This document shows, piece after piece, positions 46,074 to 53,550 of a stretch of 64,000 bases of DNA (positions within the stretch are counted from its first letter, which is position 1; each line of letters starts with the position of its first letter). Origin of the DNA: Collinsella sp. (lineage in GTDB: Bacteria > Actinomycetota > Coriobacteriia > Coriobacteriales > Coriobacteriaceae); the NCBI GenBank assembly GCA_018380195.1, contig JAGZUC010000014.1, forward strand, positions 1 to 64,000. The letters are read 5' to 3'. Under the pieces are notes generated by a model, which worked only from the letters and a program-made list of their open reading frames with translations, did not search any database and was not told the DNA's origin. The translations under genes and the position numbers were made by a program.

Positions 46074-47807
46074 ATGGCTACAGAAAAGTCTTCTTCGCGC
46101 TCATGGATGTCCGATGCCGCGATCTATCAGATCTACCCGCGCTCGTTTAAGGATTCGACTGGTTCGGGTCTGGGCGATATCGCGGGCATTACCCAGCAGA
46201 TGGACTATCTTGAGCGGCTGGGTATCGAGGCCATCTGGCTGAGCCCGTTTTACCCTTCGCCTCTTGTCGATGGCGGCTATGATGTGGCGGACTACTGCGA
46301 TGTCGACCCACGTCTCGGCTCGCTTGACGACTTCGATGACATGATCGCTGCGGCTCACGCGCGCGGCATCAAGGTCATCGTCGACATCGTGCCCAACCAT
46401 TCATCCAACCAGCACCCCTGGTTCAAAGCCGCTCTTGCCGCCGGCCCCGGATCGCCCGAACGCGCCCGTTATATCTTCCGCGATGGTCGCGGCGAGCATG
46501 GCGAGCTGCCTCCCACCAATTGGAATGCCAACTTTGGCGGCCCCGCATGGACGCGTGTTGCGGACGGTCAGTGGTATCTGCACATGTTTACGCCCGAGCA
46601 GCCGGACTTTGACTGGTCATGCCCTGAGGTTCACGCGCTCTTTTGCGACGTCCTGGCGTTTTGGAGCGATCGAGGCGTCGACGGCTTTCGCATTGATGTG
46701 GCGCAGGGTCTCGCCAAGGATCTCGACCGCGATGACCTCGACCGGTGGCATCTCGCCGAGGGCGATGACATGGTTGACGACGGCACCCATCCGCTGTGGG
46801 ACCGCAATGAGGTCCACGAGATCTATCGCGAGTGGCGCCGCGTGTTCGACCGCTATAATCCGCCGCGCAGTGCCGTTGCCGAGGCGTGGGTGCTGCCCGA
46901 GCGCCAGTATCTCTATGCGCGTCCCAGCGAGCTTGGCCAGACATTCAACTTTGAGTTTGCCAAGGCCACTTGGACCTATGATGACATGCACACTGCAATC
47001 GAGAAGGGCTTGAAGGCAGCCGTCGAATCCGATTCCGCCTCGACCTGGGTACTCTCCAACCACGACGTGCCGCGCGTGGCGACACGCTATGCCCTGCCGC
47101 AAATCAAGGCGACGCGCTACCACCAGATTGCGCTCGACTGGCTCTTACGCGACGGGTCGTCTTATGACGAGGACCGTGAACTCGGCGAGCGCCGCGCGCG
47201 GGCGGCCCTTTTGCTTGAACTGGCGCTTCCGGGCTCGGCATACGTGTATCAGGGTGAGGAGCTCGGCCTTTTTGAGGTGGCTGACATCCCGTGGGCTGCA
47301 CTCGAAGATCCTACTGCGACCAATACGCGCGGACCGAAGCGTGAGAAGGGGCGCGACGGCTGCCGTGTGCCCCTGCCGTGGGTGGCGGCGGACGATCCCG
47401 CGCAGGGCGGATCGTTTGGGTTTTCGCCGGCGGACGCCGATGCGGCGCCCCATCTGCCGCAACCTGCATGGTTTTCCGATTACGCTGCCGATAGGGAAGA
47501 AGCGGACCCGACATCGATGCTTGCGCTCTATCGTGACGCCCTCTGGCTTCGGCGCAAGCTGCGCGGTTGCGCCAACGATCTTGCGTGGCTCGATCTTGAC
47601 GGGCGCACCGGTCTTGCGGATGGCGCCGAGGGCGCCGAGGGCGGCGTTATCGCCTATCGCCGCGACAACGGCTGGGCTTGTGTGACGAACTTCGGCGCAG
47701 CACCCGTGGAGCTGCCGGCGGGCAGGGTCCTGCTCACCTCATCACCGCTTGCAGACGGCAGGCTCGCGCAGGACAGCTCTGCCTGGATCATGCTCGGTGA
47801 GATGTAG
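46074..47807 (+). CDS. GH13 alpha-glucosidase / oligo-1,6-glucosidase
   Basis: Cytoplasmic alpha-amylase-family hydrolase of 577 residues, acting on short alpha-glucosides. Barrel motifs are clear: IYQIYPRSFKDS, VDIVPNHSSNQHPWF, GFRIDVA with nucleophile D208, AVAEAWV with acid/base E270, and SNHDVPR with D331. The NANFGGPAWTRV segment resembles actinobacterial GH13 glucosidases (subfamily 30 type). The exact bond preference (alpha-1,4 or alpha-1,6) is not settled from sequence. AAGGGAG precedes the ATG at 46074. The gene stands alone between two tRNA clusters. Confidence 0.87.
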   Translation: MATEKSSSRSWMSDAAIYQIYPRSFKDSTGSGLGDIAGITQQMDYLERLGIEAIWLSPFYPSPLVDGGYDVADYCDVDPRLGSLDDFDDMIAAAHARGIKVIVDIVPNHSSNQHPWFKAALAAGPGSPERARYIFRDGRGEHGELPPTNWNANFGGPAWTRVADGQWYLHMFTPEQPDFDWSCPEVHALFCDVLAFWSDRGVDGFRIDVAQGLAKDLDRDDLDRWHLAEGDDMVDDGTHPLWDRNEVHEIYREWRRVFDRYNPPRSAVAEAWVLPERQYLYARPSELGQTFNFEFAKATWTYDDMHTAIEKGLKAAVESDSASTWVLSNHDVPRVATRYALPQIKATRYHQIALDWLLRDGSSYDEDRELGERRARAALLLELALPGSAYVYQGEELGLFEVADIPWAALEDPTATNTRGPKREKGRDGCRVPLPWVAADDPAQGGSFGFSPADADAAPHLPQPAWFSDYAADREEADPTSMLALYRDALWLRRKLRGCANDLAWLDLDGRTGLADGAEGAEGGVIAYRRDNGWACVTNFGAAPVELPAGRVLLTSSPLADGRLAQDSSAWIMLGEM

Positions 47808-47888
47808 GGGTCTCTTGCGGCGAGATTGCGTTTGCCCGCGCCTTCTGTGGTGGCTGATGTCTTCGCGAGGTTCGCGAGGGCGTTGCAA

Positions 47889-47936
47889 AACTTTTTAAAA
47901 AAAGTTCTTGCATAGGATGCGGGCATCACGTAAGAT
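47889..47936 (+). promoter_or_regulatory. tRNA-Gly/Val promoter
   Basis: TTGCAT (47908-47913), 17 bp, TAAGAT (47931-47936), again directly behind an AT palindrome (AACTTTTTAAAAAAAGTT). Confidence 0.65.
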
Positions 47937-47948
47937 TAATCCTCGTAA

Positions 47949-48024
47949 GCGGACATGGCTCAGTTGGTAGAGCACAACCTTGCCAAGGTTGGGGTCGCGG
48001 GTTCGAGCCCCGTTGTCCGCTCCA
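47949..48024 (+). tRNA. tRNA-Gly (anticodon GCC), copy 3
   Basis: Identical to the copies at 45594 and 45820, with encoded CCA; followed 3 bases later by tRNA-Val. Confidence 0.97.
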
Positions 48025-48027
48025 TTT

Positions 48028-48102
48028 GGGCGTTTAGCTCAGGGGGAGAGCGCTTCCCTGACACGGAAGAGGTCAGAAGTTCAAATCTTCTAACGCCCAC
48101 CA
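48028..48102 (+). tRNA. tRNA-Val (anticodon GAC)
   Basis: Seventy-five bases; acceptor GGGCGTT / AACGCCC, anticodon loop CTGACAC (GAC), T-arm AAGTTCAAATCTT, encoded CCA. Confidence 0.96.
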
Positions 48103-48188
48103 AATGTTCGCAGCTCAGAGGCTATGTCTTTTGGATTCTTTTGGCGTGAGCGGCTTGGTTTTGGTAGGATTTGTCGGCGGCTTGACTA

Positions 48189-48256
48189 AGGGGGTTTTAT
48201 AACTGCCATGCAGGTAGCCGTGTTGGTAACGTTTTACCGACTTGCCAAGAACCCCT
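48189..48256 (+). other. Possible structured leader or 3' element upstream of nrdD
   Basis: The AT-rich gap of 473 bases between tRNA-Val and nrdD has no supportable ORF. Here AGGGGGTT can pair with AACCCCT, enclosing two small hairpins (CTGC-CAT-GCAG and TTGGTAA-CGTT-TTACCGA), a three-way-junction shape. There is no T-tract. It lies upstream of the nrdD promoter, so it is not part of the nrdD leader; it could belong to the tRNA transcript. Confidence 0.3.
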
Positions 48257-48303
48257 CATAATTAATGCGTCTGCAAAATGACTAATTGCTTTGACCTGCT
48301 GAA

Positions 48304-48349
48304 ACACTATATGTTGTGTTTGACCTAAAAAAAGAATACAGGATATAGA
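48304..48349 (+). promoter_or_regulatory. NrdR box and promoter of nrdD
   Basis: ACACTATATGTTGTGT (48304-48319) matches the NrdR consensus acaCwAtATaTwGtgt at 15 of 16 positions. It directly abuts TTGACC (48320-48325), which with an 18-bp spacer and TATAGA (48344-48349) forms a strong promoter. A much weaker second box (ACAGGATATAG) begins at 48338. NrdR is the ATP/dATP-sensing repressor of ribonucleotide reductase genes. The resulting leader is over 200 bases. Confidence 0.75.
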
Positions 48350-48575
48350 TGCCTCTTTGTCGTATGATAGATGGCGGACAGAGAACGAGAACCTTATTCG
48401 CCCCATTTGGATAGATCTTTGAGCCCCTTGATTGGCTGCGAGGATTGTCCGCATGAGGGACTATGGTTATCGAGAACACAGATTGCGCGACGGCGCCGCA
48501 AGACAGGGGCACGCCCTGCCGGGCATCGTTTGGCTCTGAAGCGCAATGAGACTACGACGCGAAAGAGGCAAGAGG

Positions 48576-50798
48576 ATGAAGATCATCAAGCGCAGCGGCA
48601 CCGAGGTTGTCTTTGACATCGATAAGATCGTCAATGCCATCCGTGCCGCAAACTTGGAGGTCGAGGAGAGCTCTCGTCTTACCGACCGCCAGGTGGTTTA
48701 CGCGGCACAAAACGTCGCCGAGGCATGCGAGAACGCGGGCCACACTGTTTCGGTCGAGGAGATTCAGGATTTGGTCGAGGACGAGATCATGCGTCTCGAC
48801 TGCTACGAGGTTGCCCGCCACTACATCATCTATCGCTATGTTCAGAGCCTGAAGCGCCAGAAGAACACGACCGATGACAAGATCCTGTCGCTGATCGAGT
48901 GCAATAACGAAGAGGTCAAGCAGGAGAACTCCAACAAGAACCCGACCGTCAATTCCGTTCAGCGTGACTACATGGCCGGCGAGATCTCCAAGGACCTGAC
49001 TCAGCGTGTGCTGCTGCCTCAAGAGATCGTGGATGCCCATAATGAGGGCCTGATCCATTTCCACGATTCGGATTACTTTGCCCAGCACATGCACAACTGC
49101 GATCTGGTGAACCTGGAGGACATGCTCCAGAACGGCACTGTTATCTCGGGTACGCTGATCGAGAAGCCGCACAGCTTCTCGACCGCCTGCAACATCGCGA
49201 CGCAGATCATCGCCCAGGTTGCTTCCTCCCAGTACGGAGGCCAGTCGATTTCGCTGACCCATCTTGCCCCGTTCGTCGAGGTGAGCCGTCAAAAGATTCG
49301 CGGCGAGGTCGCTCGCGAGCTCGAGGAGCTCGGTGTCTCTGCGTCTGCCGAGAAGGTCCGTGAGGTCGTTGAGGACCGTCTGCGTGACGAGATCCGTCGC
49401 GGCGTCCAGACGATTCAGTATCAGGTCGTGACCCTTATGACCACCAATGGCCAGGCGCCGTTCGTGACGGTCTTTATGTATCTTAACGAGGCCCGTACGC
49501 CTCAGGAGAAGCACGACCTTGCCATGATCGTGGAGGAGACGCTTCGCCAGCGCTACGAGGGCGTTAAGAACGAGGCCGGCGTATGGATCACCCCGGCATT
49601 CCCCAAGCTTATCTATGTACTCGAGGACGATAACGTTCACGAGGATTCCCCGTACTTCTACCTGACCCAGCTGGCTGCCAAGTGCACTGCCAAGCGCATG
49701 GTGCCCGATTACATCTCCGAGAAAAAGATGCGCGAGCTCAAGCTGTCGAAGGGCGAGACCGCGGGTAACGGCGACTGCTATACCTGCATGGGCTGCCGCA
49801 GCTTCTTGACGCCCGACCGCTCGGGCAACGGCTTTAACAACGTTGCCAACGCGCTGAACTACGACCCGAACAAGCCCAAGTACTATGGTCGCTTTAACCA
49901 GGGCGTCGTGACCATCAACCTGCCCGATGTCGCGCTGAGCTCGCACCAGGATATGGACAAGTTCTGGAAGATCTTCGACGAGCGCCTTGAGCTGTGCCAC
50001 CGCGCCCTGCTGTGCCGTCATGAGCGTCTGATGGGTACGCTTTCGGATGCCGCACCGATTCTTTGGCAGTACGGTGCCCTCGCCCGTCTGAAGAAGGGCG
50101 AGACGATCGACAAGCTGCTCGTGGGCGGTTACTCCACCATTAGTCTGGGTTATGCCGGCCTGTATGAGTGCGTCAAGTATATGACGGGCCACAGCCACAC
50201 CGAGAAGGAGGGCACGCCCTTTGCCATGGCCGTCATGCAACGCATGAACGACAAGTGCGCCGAGTGGAAAGCCGCGAGCGACATCGATTTCTCGCTGTAC
50301 GGCACGCCGCTGGAGTCGACGACGTATAAGTTCGCCAAGTGCCTGCAGCGCCGTTTTGGCATTATCCCGGGCGTGACGGACAAGGGCTACATCACCAACA
50401 GCTACCACGTCCACGTGTCCGAGGAGATCGACGCATTCGACAAGCTCAAGTTCGAGGGTATGTTCCAGCAGCTTTCGCCGGGCGGTGCCATCTCCTACGT
50501 CGAGGTTCCCAACATGCAGGACAACCTCAAGGCTGTCATTCGCGTGATGCAGTACATCTACGACAACATCATGTACGCCGAGCTCAACACCAAGAGCGAT
50601 TATTGCCAGGTGTGCGGTTACGACGGCGAGATCAAGATTGTCGAGGATGACGGCAAGCTGGTGTGGGAGTGCCCCAATTGCGGCAATCGTGACCAGGAGA
50701 AGATGAACGTCGCCCGTCGCACGTGCGGTTACATCGGTACCCAGTTCTGGAACCAGGGTCGAACCGAGGAGATCCGCGACCGCGTGCTGCATCTCTAA
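48576..50798 (+). CDS. nrdD: Anaerobic ribonucleoside-triphosphate reductase
   Basis: Class III ribonucleotide reductase (740 residues), making deoxynucleotides without oxygen. The N-terminal ATP-cone (KIIKRSGTEVVFDIDKIVNAI) senses ATP/dATP. Active-site features include the HFHDSDY region and the Cys-bearing strands; a C-terminal zinc site has CQVCGYDG and CPNCG; and the glycyl radical is G718 in RRTCGYIGTQFWN. The ATG at 48576 follows AAAGAGG by 7 bases. Its activase nrdG lies 426 bp downstream, separated by two long palindromes. Confidence 0.97.
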   Translation: MKIIKRSGTEVVFDIDKIVNAIRAANLEVEESSRLTDRQVVYAAQNVAEACENAGHTVSVEEIQDLVEDEIMRLDCYEVARHYIIYRYVQSLKRQKNTTDDKILSLIECNNEEVKQENSNKNPTVNSVQRDYMAGEISKDLTQRVLLPQEIVDAHNEGLIHFHDSDYFAQHMHNCDLVNLEDMLQNGTVISGTLIEKPHSFSTACNIATQIIAQVASSQYGGQSISLTHLAPFVEVSRQKIRGEVARELEELGVSASAEKVREVVEDRLRDEIRRGVQTIQYQVVTLMTTNGQAPFVTVFMYLNEARTPQEKHDLAMIVEETLRQRYEGVKNEAGVWITPAFPKLIYVLEDDNVHEDSPYFYLTQLAAKCTAKRMVPDYISEKKMRELKLSKGETAGNGDCYTCMGCRSFLTPDRSGNGFNNVANALNYDPNKPKYYGRFNQGVVTINLPDVALSSHQDMDKFWKIFDERLELCHRALLCRHERLMGTLSDAAPILWQYGALARLKKGETIDKLLVGGYSTISLGYAGLYECVKYMTGHSHTEKEGTPFAMAVMQRMNDKCAEWKAASDIDFSLYGTPLESTTYKFAKCLQRRFGIIPGVTDKGYITNSYHVHVSEEIDAFDKLKFEGMFQQLSPGGAISYVEVPNMQDNLKAVIRVMQYIYDNIMYAELNTKSDYCQVCGYDGEIKIVEDDGKLVWECPNCGNRDQEKMNVARRTCGYIGTQFWNQGRTEEIRDRVLHL

Positions 50799-50813
50799 TA
50801 ACCATCCCAGGCC

Positions 50814-50943
50814 GCCCCGTAGCGAGGCCCCGGACCTTTACTCGCTATTTCGGACAGTCCTGGCTCACGACGGAGGCGCCACTGGCGCCTCCTGTTCGTG
50901 CGGAACTCATATCGAGCAAAGGTCCGGGGCCTCGCTACGGGGC
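50814..50943 (-). repeat. Long palindromic element 3 (divergent)
   Basis: Arms of 26 perfectly paired bases (50814-50839 and 50918-50943) extend, past a mismatch, through CTCG / CGAG. On the minus strand the interior has GTTCCGCA, a CACGA / TCGTG half-stem, a GGAGGCGCC-AGT-GGCGCCTCC hairpin, then GAGCCAGGAC. The TTCCGCA and AGGAC motifs and general geometry resemble elements 1, 2 and 4, but the right-hand motif is altered and the ATG is missing. It starts 16 bases after the nrdD stop. Confidence 0.7.
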
Positions 50944-51073
50944 AGTCAAGTTGACGTAACTGAGATGCAGCTCGTGGTCTGCTCACTCCTCGAAGTTCTT
51001 AGCGGACATGAGTTGACTTGCAACAACGCTTTGCTTGCGATGACGGTTGAGCTGCAACAAAGTTTTTATTAGA
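50944..51073. other. Intergenic stretch between palindromes
   Basis: About 130 bases between elements 3 and 4 in the nrdD-nrdG gap. I see no ORF, tRNA or convincing promoter; GTTGAC and TTGCAACAA runs occur without a matching -10. Confidence 0.4.
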
Positions 51074-51126
51074 CCTCGAACCCTATACTCGATGTTCGCT
51101 ACGTTCATTGAGTATCGCTCGCGAGG
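51074..51126 (+). repeat. Small hairpin overlapping the left edge of element 4
   Basis: ATACTCGATG / CATTGAGTAT (one mismatch, 11-nt loop) enclosed by CCTCG / CGAGG. It shares two bases with the left arm of element 4, so the two folds compete only slightly. Confidence 0.5.
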
Positions 51127-51210
51127 GGTCTGGAGTATATCGTCCCGCCCGCAGTTTCGCAGGCCGAAGGCCGAGAATGTCTGAGGACGGGATGATATAC
51201 TCCAGACCCC
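51125..51210 (+). repeat. Long palindromic element 4 (core on plus strand)
   Basis: Arms of 22-23 bases (51125-51147 and 51188-51210) pair with one G-T wobble. The interior reads CCCGCAG, an inner stem with GGCC-GAA-GGCC at its tip, then ATGTCTGAGGAC, matching elements 1 and 2 in both unpaired motifs. The right arm ends one base before the nrdG ribosome binding site (AGGAAGG), so folding could influence nrdG translation. Confidence 0.8.
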
Positions 51211-51224
51211 CAGGAAGGTTACCT

Positions 51225-51806
51225 ATGAACTACGCGAACATTAAGTATTTCGACATTGCTGATGGGGAAGGCGTTCGTACTTCTCTGTTTGTGAGCGGGT
51301 GCCGTCGTGGGTGCAAGAATTGCTTTAACTCTGTCGCGTGGGACTTTGCTGCGGGTGAGCCGTTCGATCGTGCCGTCGAGGACAAGATTATCGAGAGCCT
51401 CGATCATCCCTTTATTGACGGCCTGACGATTCTGGGCGGCGAGCCTATGGAGCCCGAGAATCAGACGGGGCTCGTTGACTTTATCGAACGCGTGCGTGCG
51501 GCCTATCCCGCGGGGTCAGGAAAGACCATTTGGTGTTTTACCGGCGACGTGCTCGAGGAGCTTATGCCGGGTGGTCGTCACCATACCGAGGCGACGGACC
51601 GTATCCTTGCCTGCCTCGATATGTTGGTGGATGGCCCGTTTGTTCAGGAGCTGTACGATATCTCATTGCGTTTTAGGGGCTCGAGTAACCAGCGTGTGAT
51701 CGATATGAACGCTACGCGCGACCGTGCTGAGCGCGAGGGTGTTGCGCTTTGTGATGCGGTTGAACTTTGGCGGGACGATCCAGTCTATTCGACCCATACT
51801 ATGTAG
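51225..51806 (+). CDS. nrdG: Anaerobic ribonucleotide reductase activating protein
   Basis: Radical-SAM activase that generates the glycyl radical on NrdD. The cluster motif is C26-x3-C30-x2-C33 (SGCRRGCKNCFN), preceded by GEGVRTSLF; LTILGGEPM is the SAM-binding GGE motif. At 193 residues it is a normal NrdG. The ATG at 51225 follows AGGAAGG by 6 bases. It is probably transcribed with nrdD, though the long palindromes between them could alter the ratio of the two. Confidence 0.95.
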   Translation: MNYANIKYFDIADGEGVRTSLFVSGCRRGCKNCFNSVAWDFAAGEPFDRAVEDKIIESLDHPFIDGLTILGGEPMEPENQTGLVDFIERVRAAYPAGSGKTIWCFTGDVLEELMPGGRHHTEATDRILACLDMLVDGPFVQELYDISLRFRGSSNQRVIDMNATRDRAEREGVALCDAVELWRDDPVYSTHTM

Positions 51807-51873
51807 CTTGTGGCCGATGCCGGAGGGCGTGGTACCATAGCGCGAACGCGAAATCGAAAAAAGTGAGGCCCAG

Positions 51874-52431
51874 ATGGTCGATCAGGAAAAAGTCGAGACT
51901 GCCATTAAGCTGCTGCTTGAAGGTATAGGCGAGGACCCAACTCGTGAGGGCCTGCTGGAGACTCCGGGACGCGTCGCCCGTATGTATGGCGAGATTGCCG
52001 GCGGTATGGACCAGAGTGCCGAGGAGCACCTGTCCAAAACTTTTGCCGTCGCTTCGAACGATTTGGTTATCGAGCGCGACATTACGTTTTACTCGCTGTG
52101 CGAGCACCATCTGCTGCCGTTTTATGGCAAGGCTGCGATCGGCTATATCCCTAACGGTCGCGTGGCGGGCCTGTCTAAGCTTGCTCGCACGGTTGAGGTC
52201 TATGCCCGTCGTCTGCAGCTGCAGGAGCAGCTGTGTGCACAGGTTGCCGATGCCCTCATGGAGTATCTTGCTCCCCAAGGGGCGATTGTACTGATGGAAG
52301 CCGAGCACATGTGCATGACGATGCGCGGCGTGCAAAAGCCCGGCACCAAGACCGTGACGCTCGCTCGCCGCGGCGTCTTTGAGACCGATCCCGCGCTCGA
52401 GGAGCGGTTCTTTAGGATGCTGGGCCGCTAA
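51874..52431 (+). CDS. folE: GTP cyclohydrolase I
   Basis: Opens GTP to 7,8-dihydroneopterin triphosphate, the first step of folate synthesis. The 185-residue protein has zinc ligands in CEHHLLPF (C76, H79) and the distal [14 protein letters not shown] motif, and [16 protein letters not shown]. It starts a three-gene run with the HD protein (2-bp gap) and folB. folP and folK are not in view. Confidence 0.96.
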   Translation: MVDQEKVETAIKLLLEGIGEDPTREGLLETPGRVARMYGEIAGGMDQSAEEHLSKTFAVASNDLVIERDITFYSLCEHHLLPFYGKAAIGYIPNGRVAGLSKLARTVEVYARRLQLQEQLCAQVADALMEYLAPQGAIVLMEAEHMCMTMRGVQKPGTKTVTLARRGVFETDPALEERFFRMLGR

Positions 52432-52433
52432 CC

Positions 52434-53015
52434 ATGAGAGTCGTCAACGACTTTACATCGAAGACCGATGAAGGGACGCCGCGTCGCGGCTTTATGGCTT
52501 CGGGCCTGACTCCCTTTGGTGCCATGCCTCGCATTGATTACATTTGTGCCAACGGGCTGTTCCGGCGGCACCTGGGCAACATTGCACAGTTGGAATCGGG
52601 GCGTATCTTCTGCCGCCACGGTATTGACCATCTGCTGGATGTCGCGCGCATTATGTGGATTAAGAATCTCGAGGAACAGCTCGAATTTGACCGCGAGGTC
52701 ATCTATGCCACGGCACTTCTTCACGATATCGGCAAAGATGAACAGTATGAATCGGGTATATCCCATGATGTTGCAAGCGAGCGCGTCGCTGATGCAATAC
52801 TCGCCGGCATGCCCGATGACGTGGCGTTTGAGCCGGCCGATGCCGCAGCCATTAAGACGGCCATTCTGGGCCATCGAAAGCTGCGCGTGAACAGCCAACC
52901 GCTTGAGCGTCTGCTCTATGCAGCCGACAAAGCGTCGCGCGCATGCTTTGCATGCCCCGCGCGCAATGCTTGCAACTGGAGCGATGATAAAAAGAACCTG
53001 TCGATTCGCGTGTAG
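52434..53015 (+). CDS. HD-domain phosphohydrolase in a folate operon
   Basis: Protein of 193 residues with an HD domain: H in CRHGIDHLLD, the HD pair in ALLHDIGK, H in LGHRKL and D in YAADKASR, a complete metal-binding set. A C-terminal Cys cluster (CFACPARNAC) may bind zinc. It starts 2 bp after folE and precedes folB. The unassigned step between FolE and FolB is removal of phosphates from dihydroneopterin triphosphate, and a phosphohydrolase between them is a natural candidate (inference only). A role in nucleotide turnover is the alternative. Confidence 0.8.
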   Translation: MRVVNDFTSKTDEGTPRRGFMASGLTPFGAMPRIDYICANGLFRRHLGNIAQLESGRIFCRHGIDHLLDVARIMWIKNLEEQLEFDREVIYATALLHDIGKDEQYESGISHDVASERVADAILAGMPDDVAFEPADAAAIKTAILGHRKLRVNSQPLERLLYAADKASRACFACPARNACNWSDDKKNLSIRV

Positions 53016-53058
53016 CTAGTTTGCGCGGTCGGGGTTCTAAACGAAGGAGACGATCGCG

Positions 53059-53544
53059 ATGAGTAACAAGAAACTGCCCGAGAATGCAACCAAGACTGAA
53101 GGCGCCGAGCTCGCCCGCCGTGGAAGGGGCGAAATATCCACCGCAACGGCGGTGCCTCACGTGAGCTATGACGATCTGCGCCATGCCGATCGCATTGTCA
53201 TTGACGGCCTTGAGGTTTTTGCCAACCATGGCGTGTATCCCGAGGAGAATGCGCTGGGTCAGAAGTTCATCGTTTCTCTGGTGCTCTATGCCGACTTGCG
53301 CGCGGCGGGGGAGCACGATAACCTGGATGCCTCGATTGACTACGGCTCGGTGTGCCACGATGTCGATGGCTATCTGCGCGAGCATACGTTTAAGCTCATC
53401 GAGGCGGCAGCCGAGGGTGTGGCCCAGATGCTGCTGCGTCGTTACCCCCTGCTGCTTGGCGTGCGTGTTAAGCTCGATAAGCCTTGGGCGCCCGTCGGTC
53501 TTCCCCTGGCAAGCTGCGGTGTCGAGATCGAGCGCGTGCGCTAG
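53059..53544 (+). CDS. folB: Dihydroneopterin aldolase
   Basis: Makes 6-hydroxymethyl-dihydropterin. The FolB fold begins near residue 44 (DRIVIDGLEVFANHGVYPEENALGQ split as IVIDGLEVFANHGV and YPEENALGQKF) with the conserved Glu and the C-terminal VRVKLDKPWAPVG containing the catalytic Lys. The first 43 residues are a polar extension not found in typical 120-residue FolB proteins; AAGGAG before the ATG at 53059 supports the long form. It ends 6 bp from the convergent protease gene. Confidence 0.9.
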   Translation: MSNKKLPENATKTEGAELARRGRGEISTATAVPHVSYDDLRHADRIVIDGLEVFANHGVYPEENALGQKFIVSLVLYADLRAAGEHDNLDASIDYGSVCHDVDGYLREHTFKLIEAAAEGVAQMLLRRYPLLLGVRVKLDKPWAPVGLPLASCGVEIERVR

Positions 53545-53550
53545 TCGGTT

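Noticed and set aside
48552..50792. Very long open frame on the minus strand across nrdD
   Set aside because: It mirrors nrdD codon structure, has no ribosome binding site and no recognisable motif; nrdD has a complete catalytic set. Such antisense frames are common in GC-rich genes.
41588..51210. Palindromes as MITEs or insertion sequence remnants
   Set aside because: Arms differ completely between copies, no target-site duplication is visible and no transposase remnant lies inside.
50814..51210. CRISPR array in the nrdD-nrdG gap
   Set aside because: There are no regularly spaced direct repeats; the repeats are inverted within each element.
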